A program made the position numbers and the translations under genes. From Stenotrophomonas cyclobalanopsidis (GTDB taxonomy: Bacteria; Pseudomonadota; Gammaproteobacteria; Xanthomonadales; Xanthomonadaceae), in the NCBI RefSeq assembly GCF_008710035.1, contig NZ_VYKI01000008.1:1-36670 (forward strand): a stretch of DNA of 36,670 nucleotides, written 5' to 3'. Each line of letters begins with the position of its first letter. Within the stretch, counting starts at the first letter, position 1. Positions 23,658 through 31,896 of this stretch are shown one piece after another. A model generated the notes under the pieces. It saw only the letters and a program-made list of their open reading frames with translations. It was not told the DNA's origin and made no database searches.

Positions 23658-23716
23658 CCGCGCAGCCCTGCCGACCCGGCCCACGGCATGAAGCCAACGA
23701 GGCAACGCTTTGAACC

Positions 23717-24925
23717 TCACAGCGCCTCGAAAATACCCGCCGCGCCCATGCCCGTGCCGATGCACATCGTCACCATGCCGTACTTCTGCTGGCGACGACG
23801 CAGGCCGTGCAGCAGGGTCGCGGTACGGATCGCGCCGGTCGCACCCAGCGGGTGCCCCAGGGCGATCGCGCCGCCCAGCGGATTGACCTTGCTCGGGTCC
23901 AGGCCGCAATCGCGGATCACCGCCAGCGACTGCGCGGCGAAGGCTTCGTTGAGCTCGATCCAGTCCAGCTGGTCCTGGGTCAGGCCGGCCTGCTTCAGGG
24001 CCTTCGGGATCGCGGCGATCGGGCCGATGCCCATCACTTCCGGACGCACGCCGGCCACCGAGAAGCTGACGAAACGGGCCAGCGGGGTCAGGCCGTAATC
24101 CTTGATCGCCTGCTCCGAGGCCAGCAGCACCGCACCGGCGCCGTCGCTCATCTGCGACGAGTTGCCGGCGGTGACCGTGCCACCGAACTGGCCGTTGCGG
24201 AACACCGGGCGCAGCTTGGCCAGGCCTTCAGCGGAGGAGTCCGGACGCGGACCTTCGTCGGTGTCGGCAACCTTGTTGCGGGTGATGATGCGCTGGCCGT
24301 CGGCCAGGTCCGGCAGGTGCGAGACGATCTCGTACGGGCTGATCTCGTCCTTGAACTCGCCGTTCTGGATGGCGGCCATGGCCTTCTGGTGCGAGGCGAG
24401 GGCAAAGGCGTCCTGGTCTTCGCGCGAGACCTTCCACTCTTCGGCCACCTTCTCGGCGGTGATGCCCATGCCGTAGGCGATGGCCACGTGGTCGTTGTCG
24501 AACACGCTCGGCGCCATCGCGATTTTGTTGCCCATCATCGGCACCATCGACATCGACTCGGTGCCGCCGGCCAGCATCAGGTCGGCGTTGCCCAGGCGGA
24601 TCGCGTCGGCGGCCTGCGCCACAGCCTGCAGGCCGGAGGAGCAGAACCGGTTCACGGTCTGCGCGGCAATCGTGTTCGGCAGGCCGGCCAGCAGCACGCC
24701 GATGCGTGCCACGTTCATGCCCTGCTCGGCTTCCGGCATCGCGCAGCCAATGATCGCGTCATCGATGCGGTTGACGTCCACGCCCGGGGCCTGGGCGACG
24801 ACGCTGCGCAGCACGTGCGCAAGCATGTCGTCGGGACGGGTGTTGCGGAACATGCCCTTGGGCGCCTTGCCAACCGGGGTACGGGTGGCGGCGACGATGT
24901 AGGCGTCCTGGATTTGCTTGGTCAT
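23717..24925 (-). CDS. fadA: acetyl-CoA C-acyltransferase (3-ketoacyl-CoA thiolase)
   Basis: Cleaves 3-ketoacyl-CoA with CoA, the last step of fatty-acid beta-oxidation. The start at 24925 gives 402 residues beginning MTKQIQDAYIVAATRTPVGK with AGAGA upstream; the frame is open further but runs into REP sequence. The acyl-accepting nucleophile is C95 (NRFCSSGLQ), followed by GGTESMS, NEAFAAQ, the His in GGAIALGHPLGATGAIR and the second Cys in MCIGTGMGAAGIF. It follows the bifunctional enzyme gene after 165 bp of REPs, and a strong terminator lies downstream. Confidence 0.96.
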   Translation of the reverse strand: MTKQIQDAYIVAATRTPVGKAPKGMFRNTRPDDMLAHVLRSVVAQAPGVDVNRIDDAIIGCAMPEAEQGMNVARIGVLLAGLPNTIAAQTVNRFCSSGLQAVAQAADAIRLGNADLMLAGGTESMSMVPMMGNKIAMAPSVFDNDHVAIAYGMGITAEKVAEEWKVSREDQDAFALASHQKAMAAIQNGEFKDEISPYEIVSHLPDLADGQRIITRNKVADTDEGPRPDSSAEGLAKLRPVFRNGQFGGTVTAGNSSQMSDGAGAVLLASEQAIKDYGLTPLARFVSFSVAGVRPEVMGIGPIAAIPKALKQAGLTQDQLDWIELNEAFAAQSLAVIRDCGLDPSKVNPLGGAIALGHPLGATGAIRTATLLHGLRRRQQKYGMVTMCIGTGMGAAGIFEAL

Positions 24926-24950
24926 TGCGGTGATCTCTCGAATGGGTTTT

Positions 24951-25087
24951 GTAGAGTCGAGCCATGCTCGACTGCTACAGCCGGAGTGCCGACCAACGGT
25001 CGGCACCTACCAGGGCAGAGGAGTACCGACCAACGGTCGGCACCTACCAGAAGCAGAGGAGTGCCGGCCGCAGCCGGCACCCGCCAT
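24951..25087. repeat. tandem REP units between fadN-type gene and fadA
   Basis: GTAGAGTCGAGCCATGCTCGAC (starting 24951) is followed by units of about 37 bp: GGAGTGCCGACCAACGGTCGG.. (24983-25019), GGAGTACCGACCAACGGTCGG.. (25020-25057), and a third diverged one from 25058 with GTGCCGGCCGCAGCCGGCAC. Each unit has a GCCGACC-AAC-GGTCGGC-type dyad and ends CACCTACCAG. They lie inside the operon and may set the ratio of the two messages. A CRISPR array is excluded because the spacing sequence also repeats. Confidence 0.88.
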
Positions 25088-25090
25088 CAA

Positions 25091-27463
25091 TCAGTTACGC
25101 AGCGGCTTGCCGGTCTTCAGCATGTGCGCGATGCGGGCCTGGGTCTTTTCCTGCTGGGCCAGTTCGACGAAGTGCTTGCGCTCCAGGGTCAGCAGCCACT
25201 CTTCGTCCACCAGGGTGCCGCGGTCGACCTTGCCGCCGCACAGCACGGTGGCGATGCGCTCGGCGATCTCGTAGTCGTACGGGCTGATGAAGCGGCCCTC
25301 CAGCATGTTGACCAGCATCATCTTGAAGGTCGCGATGCCGACGTCACCGGCCACCTGGATGCGGCGTGCCGGCAGCGGCGGACGGTAACCGGCTTCGGCC
25401 AGCGCACGCGCTTCGGCCTTGGCGATGTACAGCGCTTCGTAGCTGTTGAACACCACCTTGTCGGTGCTGCGCAGCAGGCCCAGTTCCTGGGCGTTGACCG
25501 CCGAGTTGGACACCTTGGCCATCGCCACGGTCTCGAAGGTCTTCTTCAGTTCTGCGAACACGTCACCGCCCGGACCGGCCGCCTGCGAGGCGCGCACGGC
25601 CAGTTCCTTCAGGCCACCACCGGCCGGCAGCAGGCCGACGCCGGCCTCGACCAGGCCGATGTAGCTTTCCAGGAAGGCCACGGTCTTGGCGCTGTGCATC
25701 TGGAACTCGCAGCCGCCACCCAGGGCCAGGCCGCGCACGGCCGCAACCACCGGCACCAGCGAGTACTTGATGCGCTGGCTGGTGCGCTGGAAGTTGGCGA
25801 CCATCTCTTCGAACTGGTCGACCTTGCCGGCCTGCAGCAGGCCAAGGGCACCGGCCAGGTCGGCACCGGCGGAGAAGGGTTCCTTCTGCTGCCAGATCAC
25901 CAGGCCCTGGAAATCCTTCTCGGCGCGGCTGACGCATTCCTGCAGGCCATCGAGCACCTGGTCGGACACGGTGTTCATCTTGGTCTTGAAGCTGACCACG
26001 GCGATGCCGTCGCCGTCGTGCCACATGCGCAGGCCGTCGTTCTCGAACACGGTCTCGCCCGGCGCGAACTTCTCGCCCAGCAGCGGATCCGGGAAGCGCT
26101 GGCGCTGGTACACCGGCAGCGCCGAGCGCGGCAGCTTGGCGTTGCGCGACGGGCTGTAGCTGCCTTCGGCGGCGTGCACGCCGTCGCGGCCATCGAATAC
26201 CCAGTCCGGCAGCGGGGCGCTGCTCATGCTCTTGCCGGCGACGATGTCATCGGCGATCCACTGCGCGACCTGCTTCCAGCCGGCGGCCTGCCAGGTCTCG
26301 AACGGGCCCAGCGACCAGCCGTAGCCCCAGCGGATGGCCAGGTCCACGTCGCGCGCGGTCTCGGCGATGTCGGCCAGGTGGTAGGCGCTGTAGTGGAACA
26401 GGTCGCGGAAGGTCGCCCACAGGAACTGCGCCTGCGGGTGCTGGCTTTCGCGCAGCTTGGCGAACTTCTCGGCCGGGTTCCTGATCTTCAGGATCTCGAC
26501 CACTTCTGGCGCGGCGGTGCGGTCGGCCGGGCGGTAGTCCTGCTTTTCCAGGTCGAGGACGACGATGTCCTTGCCGACCTTGCGGAAGATGCCGGCGCCG
26601 GTCTTCTGGCCCAGTGCGCCCTTGGAAATCAGTGCGTCCAGCCACTTCGGCGACTTGAAGAATTCATGCCACGGGTCATTGGGCAGGGTGTCGCCCATGG
26701 TCTTGATGACGTGGGCCATGGTGTCCAGGCCAACCACGTCGGAGGTACGGTAGGTGGCCGACTTGGGGCGGCCGACCAGCGGACCGGTCAGACCGTCCAC
26801 TTCATCGAAGCCCAGGCCGAATTCCTGGGTGTGGTGGATGGTGGACAGGATCGAGAACACGCCGATGCGGTTGCCGATGAAGTTCGGGGTGTCCTTGGCG
26901 TACACCACGCCCTTGCCCAGGGTGGTGACCAGGAAGGCTTCCAGGCCTTCCAGCACGGCGGCATCGGTGGTGGTGGCCGGGATCAGCTCGGCCAGGTGCA
27001 TGTAGCGCGGCGGGTTGAAGAAGTGCACGCCGCAGAAGCGGTGGCGCAGCTGCTCCGGCAGCACGTCGGCCAGCTTGTTGATGCCCAGGCCCGAGGTGTT
27101 GGAGGCCAGCACTGCGTGGTCGGCCACGAACGGGGCGATCTTCTTGTACAGGTCCTGCTTCCAGTCCATGCGTTCGGCAATGGCCTCGATGATCAGGTCG
27201 CAGTCCTTCAGCTGGTCCAGGCCCGACTCGTAGTTGGCCGGGGTGATGGCTTCGGCCAGCGACTTGCTGGCCAGCGGCGCCGGGCTCAGCTTGCCCAGGT
27301 TGGCGATCGCCTTCAGCACGATGCCGTCGGTCGCGCCTTCCTTCGCAGGCAGGTCGAACAGCACGGTGTCGACGCCAGCGTTGGTGAGGTGGGCGGCGAT
27401 CTGGGCACCCATGACGCCGGCACCCAGCACGGCGGCGCGGCGGACTAGCAGGGAATTGGACAT
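25091..27463 (-). CDS. 3-hydroxyacyl-CoA dehydrogenase / enoyl-CoA hydratase (FadN-type)
   Basis: This bifunctional beta-oxidation enzyme hydrates enoyl-CoA and oxidises 3-hydroxyacyl-CoA with NAD. The start at 27463 (MSNSLLVRRAAVLGAG) gives 790 residues. Order of domains: NAD-binding Rossmann fold (AAVLGAGVMGAQIAAHL), C-terminal dehydrogenase domains with GFDEVDGLTGPLVGRPKSATYRT and a second copy near DLAIRWGYGWSLGPFETW, then an enoyl-CoA hydratase domain (about 500-700) with VRGLALGGGCEFQMHS and SYIGLVEAGVGLLPAGGG. This order, dehydrogenase first, is that of Bacillus FadN and the reverse of E. coli FadB. It follows the TetR regulator gene by 53 bp and is followed by fadA. Confidence 0.95.
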   Translation of the reverse strand: MSNSLLVRRAAVLGAGVMGAQIAAHLTNAGVDTVLFDLPAKEGATDGIVLKAIANLGKLSPAPLASKSLAEAITPANYESGLDQLKDCDLIIEAIAERMDWKQDLYKKIAPFVADHAVLASNTSGLGINKLADVLPEQLRHRFCGVHFFNPPRYMHLAELIPATTTDAAVLEGLEAFLVTTLGKGVVYAKDTPNFIGNRIGVFSILSTIHHTQEFGLGFDEVDGLTGPLVGRPKSATYRTSDVVGLDTMAHVIKTMGDTLPNDPWHEFFKSPKWLDALISKGALGQKTGAGIFRKVGKDIVVLDLEKQDYRPADRTAAPEVVEILKIRNPAEKFAKLRESQHPQAQFLWATFRDLFHYSAYHLADIAETARDVDLAIRWGYGWSLGPFETWQAAGWKQVAQWIADDIVAGKSMSSAPLPDWVFDGRDGVHAAEGSYSPSRNAKLPRSALPVYQRQRFPDPLLGEKFAPGETVFENDGLRMWHDGDGIAVVSFKTKMNTVSDQVLDGLQECVSRAEKDFQGLVIWQQKEPFSAGADLAGALGLLQAGKVDQFEEMVANFQRTSQRIKYSLVPVVAAVRGLALGGGCEFQMHSAKTVAFLESYIGLVEAGVGLLPAGGGLKELAVRASQAAGPGGDVFAELKKTFETVAMAKVSNSAVNAQELGLLRSTDKVVFNSYEALYIAKAEARALAEAGYRPPLPARRIQVAGDVGIATFKMMLVNMLEGRFISPYDYEIAERIATVLCGGKVDRGTLVDEEWLLTLERKHFVELAQQEKTQARIAHMLKTGKPLRN

Positions 27464-27516
27464 GGTGTAGGGCCTTTGTTGGTCAGCAGTTACTGGGTGG
27501 GTCACACCCGGTGGAA

Positions 27517-28170
27517 TCACGGAGAAGCGGGCAGGGCGCTGCCGCGTGCGGCGGCGCGGAACCCGGCTTCGGCGAAATGGATCAGTTCATGGGCGGCATG
27601 GGCACGATGCGCCGCTTCGGTGACACCTGCGGGTCGCTTGATCAGGCCGAAATCTGCCATGGCGTAGGTGAGCGAACCGGCCAGGAAATCCAGACGCCAG
27701 TACAGCTCTTCCTTGCTCAGGCCCGGCACGCACTCGGCGATGGCCTTGCCGAACGCGCGCAGCACGTGGCCGTAGTGGTCGGACAGGAACTTGCGCAGGT
27801 TGTCGTTCTTCTCGGCGTAGGCGCGGGCGATCACCCGCACGAAGGCGCCGCCGCTCTGCCGGTCCTGGGCCATGGCCAGGGCGGGTTCGACGAAGGCGGC
27901 CAGCACCGGGCGCAGCTGCCCGGGGTGTTCGCTGCGGGCGCGTTCGAGCTGGGCCAGGCGCACACTGGTCATCTCGTCCATGCGCCGGCGGAACACCTCG
28001 TTGACCAGGTTTTCCTTGGAGCCGAAGTGGTAGTTGACCGCCGCGATGTTGACGTCGGCCTGGCTGGTCACCTGGCGCAACGAAGTGCCGGCGAAGCCAT
28101 GCAGGGCGAACAGCTCCTCGGCGGCGCCGAGGATCCGGTCCTTGGTCGAGAAGTGGGCGGGCTTGGCCAT
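27517..28170 (-). CDS. psrA: PsrA-like TetR-family regulator of fatty-acid oxidation
   Basis: A 217-residue repressor with an N-terminal TetR helix-turn-helix (STKDRILGAAEELFALHGFAGTSLRQVTSQADVNIAAVNYHFGSKE) and a ligand-binding C-terminal half. The recognition-helix region INxAAVNYHFGSK matches PsrA of pseudomonads, which represses beta-oxidation genes until it binds long-chain fatty acid or acyl-CoA. The ATG at 28170 is chosen; a TTG at 28191 would lie within the operator. The perfect PsrA-type site at 28187-28204 points to autoregulation, and with the enzymes 53 bp downstream the whole operon would be controlled by it. Name given on these two independent clues. Confidence 0.85.
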   Translation of the reverse strand: MAKPAHFSTKDRILGAAEELFALHGFAGTSLRQVTSQADVNIAAVNYHFGSKENLVNEVFRRRMDEMTSVRLAQLERARSEHPGQLRPVLAAFVEPALAMAQDRQSGGAFVRVIARAYAEKNDNLRKFLSDHYGHVLRAFGKAIAECVPGLSKEELYWRLDFLAGSLTYAMADFGLIKRPAGVTEAAHRAHAAHELIHFAEAGFRAAARGSALPASP

Positions 28171-28186
28171 GGGGCGGCGGACCTTA

Positions 28187-28204
28187 ATCAAACGATTGTT
28201 TGAT
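28187..28204. promoter_or_regulatory. PsrA-type operator before the regulator gene
   Basis: ATCAAAC-GATT-GTTTGAT is a perfect inverted repeat that fits the published PsrA consensus (G/C)AAAC-N2-4-GTTT(G/C). It lies 16 bp before the ATG, directly after a TAATAT box on the minus strand (about 28206-28211), a position where bound repressor would block initiation. Confidence 0.75.
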
Positions 28205-28229
28205 ATTAGGACCAGACGGGGGCGTATGG

Positions 28230-28251
28230 CATTTTGCAGTGCAGCAAAATG
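28230..28251. promoter_or_regulatory. second palindrome upstream of the psrA-like gene
   Basis: CATTTTGC-AGTGCA-GCAAAATG has perfect 8-bp arms and lies just upstream of where the -35 region would be. It differs from the PsrA motif, so another regulator may bind here. Its TGC-rich core (TGCTGCACTGCA) recalls sites of PHB-type regulators such as PhaR; that comparison is from memory and weak. Confidence 0.4.
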
Positions 28252-28302
28252 GCCGGGCCGGTCATAATCCGCTCAGGTGGGTGAATGGGTGGGCCTGAAA
28301 GT

Positions 28303-28369
28303 GTAGAGCCGAGCCCGCGCTCGGCTGCTCTTCGGCCCAAAGGCCAGCCGAACATGGGCTCGGCTCTAC
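28303..28369. repeat. SMAG-type REP pair (inverted dimer)
   Basis: GTAGAGCCGAGCCCGCGCTC.. begins at 28303 and its inverse ends ..GGGCTCGGCTCTAC at 28369. The middle, CTCTTCGGCCCAAAGGCC, also has dyad symmetry. It lies in the 344-bp divergent gap between the psrA-like gene and ndk, whose other contents are the two palindromes and the terminator listed separately. Confidence 0.9.
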
Positions 28370-28412
28370 AACAGGGCCACACCGCCCTCTACCACCCAGC
28401 CGCGTTATCTCT

Positions 28413-28468
28413 TACAATTCGCCTACGTTTATCAGGCTAAGCCCGCGTCTCGACGCGGCTTTTTTTTT
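28413..28468 (+). terminator. intrinsic terminator (possible attenuator) upstream of ndk
   Basis: AGCC(C)GCGTC (28440-28449) pairs with GACGCGGCT (28452-28460) with one bulge and is followed by a run of nine T residues to 28468. A TACAAT box at 28413-28418 lies just upstream, without a clear -35. No gene on the plus strand ends here, so the terminator either stops stray transcripts or attenuates ndk expression. The ndk ATG is 47 bp further on. Confidence 0.65.
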
Positions 28469-28514
28469 GTTACCCTTCGGGCCATCAGCGGCCCGAATCC
28501 ATTGGAGACATCCC

Positions 28515-28940
28515 ATGGCGCTGGAGCGCACCCTTTCGATCATCAAGCCGGACGCCGTTGCCAAGAACGTCATCGGCGAAATCTACGCCCGCTTCGAGAA
28601 GGCCGGCCTGAAGGTCGTGGCCGCCAAGTACAAGCAGCTGTCGCGTCGTGAAGCCGAAGGCTTCTACGCCGTGCACCGCGAACGTCCGTTCTTCAACGCG
28701 CTGGTCGAGTTCATGATTTCCGGCCCGGTGATGATCCAGGCCCTGGAAGGTGAGAACGCCGTCCTGGCCCACCGCGACCTGCTGGGCGCCACCAACCCGA
28801 AGGAAGCCGCTGCGGGCACCATCCGCGCCGACTTCGCCGAATCCATCGATGCCAATGCCGCCCACGGCTCGGACTCGGTCGAGAATGCCGCGATTGAAAT
28901 CGCCTACTTCTTCGCCGCCACCGAAGTCGTCTCGCGCTGA
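28515..28940 (+). CDS. ndk: nucleoside diphosphate kinase
   Basis: Transfers the gamma-phosphate among nucleoside di- and triphosphates through a phosphohistidine. The 141 residues start [21 protein letters not shown], and H117 lies in the signature [15 protein letters not shown] precedes the ATG at good distance. An open frame in front of the ATG is not part of the family. rlmN starts 10 bp downstream, so the genes are co-transcribed. Confidence 0.98.
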   Translation: MALERTLSIIKPDAVAKNVIGEIYARFEKAGLKVVAAKYKQLSRREAEGFYAVHRERPFFNALVEFMISGPVMIQALEGENAVLAHRDLLGATNPKEAAAGTIRADFAESIDANAAHGSDSVENAAIEIAYFFAATEVVSR

Positions 28941-28950
28941 GAGTAATGCC

Positions 28951-30156
28951 GTGAACGAGGTCGTACAGTCCCCCGCCATCCAGCCGCTGCCGAAGTCGGC
29001 ACCCACGGCTGGCAAGCAGAACCTGCTCGACCTCGATCGCGCGGGCCTGGAGAAGTTTTTCGTCGAGGTTCTCGGCGAGAAGAAGTTCCGTGCCCATCAG
29101 GTGATGAAGTGGATCCACCATCGCTACGTCACCGATTTCGATGAAATGACCGACCTCGGCAAGGTCCTGCGCGCCAAGCTGCAGGCCCATGCCGAGGTGC
29201 TGGTTCCCAACATTGTGTTCGACAAGCCCTCCGCCGACGGCACCCACAAGTGGCTGCTGGCGATGGGCGTGGATGGCAAGAACGCCATCGAGACCGTGTA
29301 CATCCCCGACAAGACCCGCGGCACGCTGTGCGTGTCCTCGCAGGTCGGTTGCGGCCTGAACTGCACGTTCTGCTCCACCGCCACCCAGGGATTCAACCGC
29401 AACCTGACCACCGCCGAGATCATCGGCCAGGTGTGGGTTGCCGCACGCCACCTGGGCAACGTGCCGCACCAGATGCGCCGCCTCACCAACGTGGTGATGA
29501 TGGGCATGGGCGAGCCGCTGATGAATTTCGACAACGTCGTGCGCGCCATGAGCGTGATGCGCGACGACCTGGGCTACGGCCTGGCCAACAAGCGCGTGAC
29601 CCTGTCGACCTCCGGCCTGGTGCCGCAGATCGACCGCCTGTCCACCGAAAGCGACGTGTCGCTGGCGGTGTCGCTGCACGCGCCGAACGATGCGCTGCGC
29701 GAGACGCTCGTGCCGCTCAATAAAAAGTACCCGATCGCCGAGCTGATGGCCTCGTGCGCACGCTACCTGCGCGCCAACAAGCGCCGCGAATCGGTGACCT
29801 TCGAATACACCCTGATGAAGGGCATCAACGACAAGCCCGAGCATGCCCGCGAGCTGGCCCGCCTGATGCGCCAGTTCGACAATGCGGTGCAGGCCAAGGA
29901 TTCGGGCAAGGTCAACCTGATCCCGTTCAACCCGTTCCCGGGCACCCGCTACGAGCGCTCGGAAGAAGCACACATCCGCGCCTTCCAGAAGATCCTGCTC
30001 GACAGCAACGTGCTGACGATGGTCCGCCGCACCCGTGGCGACGACATCGACGCCGCCTGTGGCCAGCTCAAGGGCCAGGTGATGGACCGCACCCGCCGCC
30101 AGGCGGAGTTCAACAAGACGTTGCAGGCAGGGAAGGGGAGCGATGCGGCGGCGTGA
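28951..30156 (+). CDS. rlmN: 23S rRNA/tRNA adenine-C2 methyltransferase
   Basis: A radical-SAM enzyme that methylates C2 of A2503 in 23S rRNA and of A37 in some tRNAs. With the GTG start at 28951 (GAGAG upstream) it has 401 residues. The cluster motif C134-x3-C138-x2-C141 lies in [17 protein letters not shown], and the methyl-carrying Cys is C370 in DAACGQLKG. Other blocks: [45 protein letters not shown]. The N-terminal 20 residues are a variable Pro-rich extension. It overlaps pilF by 14 bp. Confidence 0.97.
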   Translation: MNEVVQSPAIQPLPKSAPTAGKQNLLDLDRAGLEKFFVEVLGEKKFRAHQVMKWIHHRYVTDFDEMTDLGKVLRAKLQAHAEVLVPNIVFDKPSADGTHKWLLAMGVDGKNAIETVYIPDKTRGTLCVSSQVGCGLNCTFCSTATQGFNRNLTTAEIIGQVWVAARHLGNVPHQMRRLTNVVMMGMGEPLMNFDNVVRAMSVMRDDLGYGLANKRVTLSTSGLVPQIDRLSTESDVSLAVSLHAPNDALRETLVPLNKKYPIAELMASCARYLRANKRRESVTFEYTLMKGINDKPEHARELARLMRQFDNAVQAKDSGKVNLIPFNPFPGTRYERSEEAHIRAFQKILLDSNVLTMVRRTRGDDIDAACGQLKGQVMDRTRRQAEFNKTLQAGKGSDAAA

Positions 30157-30946
30157 CCGTCTCTGGCCAGTCCTGATTGCAGGGGTGCTGGCCGTTTCGG
30201 CCAGCGGCTGCAGCAAGACCACCAAGTCGCACCTCCCCGAGGAATACACCCGCGGTGGTGACGTCGCCCCGGAACGCCACGTGCGCGATGCGCCGGGCGT
30301 CCGCGAGGAGTTCCGTTACCAGGACCAGCTCGCGCTGGCAGCCCGCGACATGCAGGTGGGCAACCTGGACGAGGCCGAGCGCAAGGTGCGCCAGGCCATC
30401 AAGCTGAAGCCCAAGGGCGTGGACGGGGTGATGTTGATGGCCGGCATCGACGAGCGTCGTGGCCGTACGCAGCAGGCAGGCGAAGGCTTCCGCCGCGCCG
30501 CCGAGCTGGCCCCGCAGCGCGCTGACGTACTCAACAATTACGGCGCCTGGCTGTGCCAGCACGGCAGTGCCGCCGAATCGCTGCTGTGGTTCGACCGTTC
30601 CCTGCAGCTGCCGGGCAATGCCTCCGCGGGCGGGGCGATGGCCAATGCCGGCCGCTGCGCGCTTGACGCCGGCCAGGTGGAACGCGCCGAGCGCGACCTG
30701 CGTGCGGCGCTGGTGATGGTGCCGGCCAACCCGGTCGCGCTCGAGGCGATGGCCCAGCTCAACGTCCGTCGTGGCCGGTTCTTCGAGGCGCGCGCCTTCG
30801 CCGAACGTAGGATTGCGGCTGCACCGGCCACACGTTCCGTGTTACAACTTGCGTCTGAAATCGAGGCGCGACTGGGCGATCAGGCGGCATCCGATCGTTA
30901 TCTGCAGCGGATTCGACAGGAATTTCCGCAGGACGCGGGCTCCTAA
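30143..30946 (+). CDS. pilF: type IV pilus biogenesis lipoprotein PilF/PilW
   Basis: This outer-membrane pilotin is required for secretin (PilQ) assembly. It has 267 residues, a lipoprotein signal ending VSASGC (C23), then about six TPR helices (from [21 protein letters not shown] to [20 protein letters not shown]). The block [23 protein letters not shown] is characteristic of PilF. The ATG lies inside the end of rlmN, so translation is probably coupled. The order rlmN-pilF-rodZ is that of pseudomonads. Confidence 0.94.
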   Translation: MRRRDRLWPVLIAGVLAVSASGCSKTTKSHLPEEYTRGGDVAPERHVRDAPGVREEFRYQDQLALAARDMQVGNLDEAERKVRQAIKLKPKGVDGVMLMAGIDERRGRTQQAGEGFRRAAELAPQRADVLNNYGAWLCQHGSAAESLLWFDRSLQLPGNASAGGAMANAGRCALDAGQVERAERDLRAALVMVPANPVALEAMAQLNVRRGRFFEARAFAERRIAAAPATRSVLQLASEIEARLGDQAASDRYLQRIRQEFPQDAGS

Positions 30947-30965
30947 CCTCCAGGGTTGATGCATT

Positions 30966-31832
30966 GTGATTGATGACCAGACTGTGAGCGCTCTCGATAC
31001 TGCGGCCGGCTGCGGCACCCGCCTGCGCCAGGCCCGCGAGGCGGCCGGACTGACTCTTGATGATGTCGGCCAGCGCCTGCGCATGCCGGTCCAGGTGGTC
31101 AAGTCGCTTGAAGAAGAACAGTGGCAGAAGCTCGGCGCCCCGGTATTCGTCCGTGGCCAGCTGCGCAGCTATGCGCGCCTGCTGAACGTGGACATCAGCC
31201 AGCTGCTGGAACATGCCCAGGTCGGTGCGGTCGTTCCGCCCACCCTGGTCAGCCATACCCATACCCCGCGTGCCCGCCGCATCGCCGAGAACCTCGGCCG
31301 GCGCATGCTGTATGTCGGCATCACCGCGGTTCTGGCGGTGCCGGTGTGGTTCGCCACCCGCGGCCACTTCGACAACACCCCGGCGACCCCGAACACGGCC
31401 TCGCTGGACGTGGTGCCGGCCGCCGTGCCGGTGGCCCCGTCCTCGGTCGGCAACGAACCGGCGGCTGCCAGTGCCGAGCCGGCGGTTGCCGCCGCCAAGC
31501 CGGCTGCCACCCCGTACGTAGCCTCGCTGGCCCCGGTGCCGCGTCCGGCCCCGGCCGCCCCGGCCACCGCCAACCTGGACATGCAGTTCAGTGGCGACAG
31601 CTGGGTCGATATCGCAGCCCCCGATGGCGGCTCGGTCGAGAAGGCGCTGATCAAGGCCGGCGAGACCCGCAGCTTCACCCCCGGCCAGGTGAGCCGCGTG
31701 ACCCTGGGCAACGCCTCGGCGGTCCAGGTTCAGCAGAACGGCGCTATCGTCGATCTGACCCCCTACCAGCGAGCCAACGTGGCCCGCTTTCAGGTATCCT
31801 CTGAAGGCTCCGTTGTCCCGGTTTCACACTGA
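30966..31832 (+). CDS. rodZ: cell-shape protein RodZ
   Basis: RodZ connects MreB filaments to the elongasome. The GTG start at 30966 gives 288 residues. An N-terminal helix-turn-helix domain of the Xre type (GTRLRQAREAAGLTLDDVGQRL, with FVRGQLRSYARLLNVD) covers about residues 15-85. A basic stretch and one membrane helix (MLYVGITAVLAVPVWFAT) follow near 112-130, then an Ala/Pro-rich periplasmic linker and a C-terminal beta domain (LDMQFSGDSWVDIAAPDG). Near usual length for xanthomonads. The next gene is yfgM after 64 bp, not ispG. Confidence 0.94.
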   Translation: MIDDQTVSALDTAAGCGTRLRQAREAAGLTLDDVGQRLRMPVQVVKSLEEEQWQKLGAPVFVRGQLRSYARLLNVDISQLLEHAQVGAVVPPTLVSHTHTPRARRIAENLGRRMLYVGITAVLAVPVWFATRGHFDNTPATPNTASLDVVPAAVPVAPSSVGNEPAAASAEPAVAAAKPAATPYVASLAPVPRPAPAAPATANLDMQFSGDSWVDIAAPDGGSVEKALIKAGETRSFTPGQVSRVTLGNASAVQVQQNGAIVDLTPYQRANVARFQVSSEGSVVPVSH

Positions 31833-31896
31833 GACGCGGTTTAACCACCTTCGATAATCCCAATGGTCCCTCCCTACGGGCGGGGCGAGAGTACGC

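Noticed and set aside
23282..23697. Several short open frames in the galU-fadA gap
   Set aside because: They consist of the inverted repeats and REPs, have no ribosome-binding sites and no family resemblance.
24951..25087. Possible CRISPR-like array
   Set aside because: Units of about 37 bp follow directly without unique spacers, and each is a REP-type palindrome.
23807..27448. Very long open frame on the plus strand opposite fadA and the FadN-type gene
   Set aside because: Its translation is His/Gln/Arg/Gly-rich without any family motif, and it is the mirror of two well-supported genes; high GC3 removes stops in the opposite frame.
28171..28191. TTG start for the psrA-like gene
   Set aside because: It lies inside the operator, while the ATG at 28170 fits the family length.
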